DNA of 61,325 nt from Paenibacillus lupini (GTDB lineage: Bacteria; Bacillota; Bacilli; Paenibacillales; Paenibacillaceae). The stretch is from the NCBI RefSeq assembly GCF_011761355.1, contig NZ_JAASRW010000015.1, forward strand, positions 1 through 61,325, in the 5' to 3' direction. The first letter of the stretch is position 1. Each line of letters opens with the position of its first letter. The notes under the pieces are model-generated. The model had not been told where the DNA came from, made no database searches, and saw nothing but the letters and a program-made list of their open reading frames with translations. Both the position numbers and the translations under genes were made by a program. This document shows positions 60,688-61,325 of the stretch, piece by piece.

Positions 60688-60947
60688 ACATGATATGGCT
60701 TGCTATACTTGTTTTATCTTCTGTCGCTTTGGTTGCTGTTCTTGTTAGACAGCGCTTGTCTTTGGCATGGGTTCGAGGTTTTGCGATTAATTTCGTACTT
60801 GCTGCTGTTGTCTTGTATGTATTAAATTTCTCGGGATTAATTCCGAACATATATATTCCCCTTAATCCGGTTACAATAGGTACTGTTGTCGTACTTGGTG
60901 TTCCAGGCATTGCTCTCATTGCCGGCGTACAATACTTGATTGTATGA
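60684..60947 (+). CDS. bofA: Inhibitor of pro-sigmaK processing BofA
   Basis: BofA is an 87-residue membrane protein that blocks the SpoIVFB protease until late sporulation. Two membrane segments surround L-N-F-S-G-L-I-P-N-I and N-P-V-T-I. Start ATG 60684 follows GAGAGGAG. It is the last gene before the next rRNA operon, as in B. subtilis. Confidence 0.93.
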   Translation: MNMIWLAILVLSSVALVAVLVRQRLSLAWVRGFAINFVLAAVVLYVLNFSGLIPNIYIPLNPVTIGTVVVLGVPGIALIAGVQYLIV

Positions 60948-60973
60948 AATCGAGAAGTTTTTTGAATCAAGGG

Positions 60974-61146
60974 TTGACCTTATTGTTTGATTCATGGTAT
61001 ATTACTTCTCGCGCCAAGTGCAAGGGAAAACAAGCTTCAAAAAAAGATTTAAAAAAGAACTTGCAATCAACTAGGCAACTGTGATATATTATAAAAGTCG
61101 CCGCTGAGAAAAACGGTCGACGAACTCAAGAGAAATTGTTCTTTGA
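60974..61146 (+). promoter_or_regulatory. Tandem rRNA promoters and leader
   Basis: P1 is TTGACC (60974-60979), 18 nt, TATATT (60998-61003). P2 is TTGCAA (61061-61066), 18 nt, TATATT (61085-61090), preceded by A-tracts (61041-61057) resembling an UP element. TGTTCTTTGA (61137-61146) is the boxA-like antitermination element of Bacillus rRNA leaders. Confidence 0.78.
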
Positions 61147-61226
61147 AAACTGAACAACGAGCAAAACTGCCCCGTTAGAAATAACGGAAAAAGCGATAAA
61201 AACAAGTTTGAGCAAGTCAAACACCA

Positions 61227-61325
61227 TTTCATGGAGAGTTTGATCCTGGCTCAGGACGAACGCTGGCGGCGTGCCTAATACATGCAAGTCGAGCGGATCT
61301 TTTCCTTCGGGGAAAGATTAGCGGC
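61227..61325 (+). rRNA. rrs: 16S ribosomal RNA (5' part)
   Basis: The universal start GAGAGTTTGATCCTGGCTCAG and GAACGCTGGCGGCGTGCCTAA are present; the gene is cut off by the end of the window. The 5' end is placed by comparison with B. subtilis 16S. Confidence 0.95.

Noticed and set aside
1..61325. CRISPR arrays, insertion sequences, prophage or toxin-antitoxin genes
   Set aside because: No regularly spaced repeats, transposase, integrase or known toxin motif was seen on either strand.

Overview
The window looks like the chromosome of a spore-forming, flagellated Paenibacillus-type Firmicute. Protein families, Shine-Dalgarno sites, sporulation genes (spo0F, a Spo0E-like phosphatase, sspP, bofA, nucB) and a B. 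subtilis-like rRNA-to-rRNA gene order all point that way. It opens with the 5S gene closing one rRNA operon and ends inside the 16S gene of the next. The same ends flank the guaB-to-bofA interval of B. subtilis near oriC, so this is probably the same origin-proximal interval, much enlarged. No transposase, prophage or CRISPR was seen.

Region by region. 1-7.8 kb: 5S, an Eis-like acetyltransferase, guaB, dacA, pdxS-pdxT, serS and tRNA-Ser, the order known from B. subtilis. 7.9-17.4 kb: an accessory block with a DnaA-box cluster, small spore genes including sspP, a lipoprotein, a FrnE/DsbA-like protein, a NucB nuclease, a nucleotide-sugar dehydrogenase, a glycosyltransferase, a reduced MetNI transporter, DinB, a likely 6S-like structured RNA, a zinc-ribbon protein, a tyrosine-phosphatase-like gene with an apparent ATT start, and a metallo-beta-lactamase-fold hydrolase. 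17.5-32 kb: tRNA-Arg, a Spo0E-like phosphatase, tadA, a large sensor kinase behind a dense DnaA-box cluster, rluF, motAB, a YkuI-like EAL protein, a transporter, an NlpC/P60 hydrolase behind a c-di-AMP riboswitch, an M1 peptidase and ywhD. 32-35 kb: a four-gene sigma/anti-sigma/membrane operon. 35-40.6 kb: a cyclophilin lipoprotein and qoxABCD quinol oxidase.

40.7-56.9 kb: pbpG, speE, a uracil/hypoxanthine-DNA glycosylase, ywiB, argS, a subtilisin-like protease, rpoE, pyrG, spo0F, murA, rho, a radical-SAM gene, rpmE and a sporulation lipoprotein. In B. subtilis most of these sit together on the other side of the origin, far from guaB and dnaX. 57-61.3 kb: SRP RNA, dnaX, ebfC (yaaK), recR, yaaL, bofA and the next rRNA operon, again in B. 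subtilis order.

The recurring theme is the coupling of growth, replication and sporulation. The window carries Spo0F, a Spo0E-type phosphatase behind Spo0A boxes and a SigH-like promoter, a sensor kinase behind direct-repeat DnaA boxes, and motAB with a SigD-like promoter plus a Spo0A box. Other striking points are two genes that seem to start at ATT, a palindromic repeat family with a compensatory base-pair change, a likely unassigned ncRNA with a closing stem, a pyrG leader starting GGGC at the predicted +1, and a tRNA-Arg with an apparently bulged acceptor stem. All family names come from reading motifs and remembered homologues; no database search was possible.
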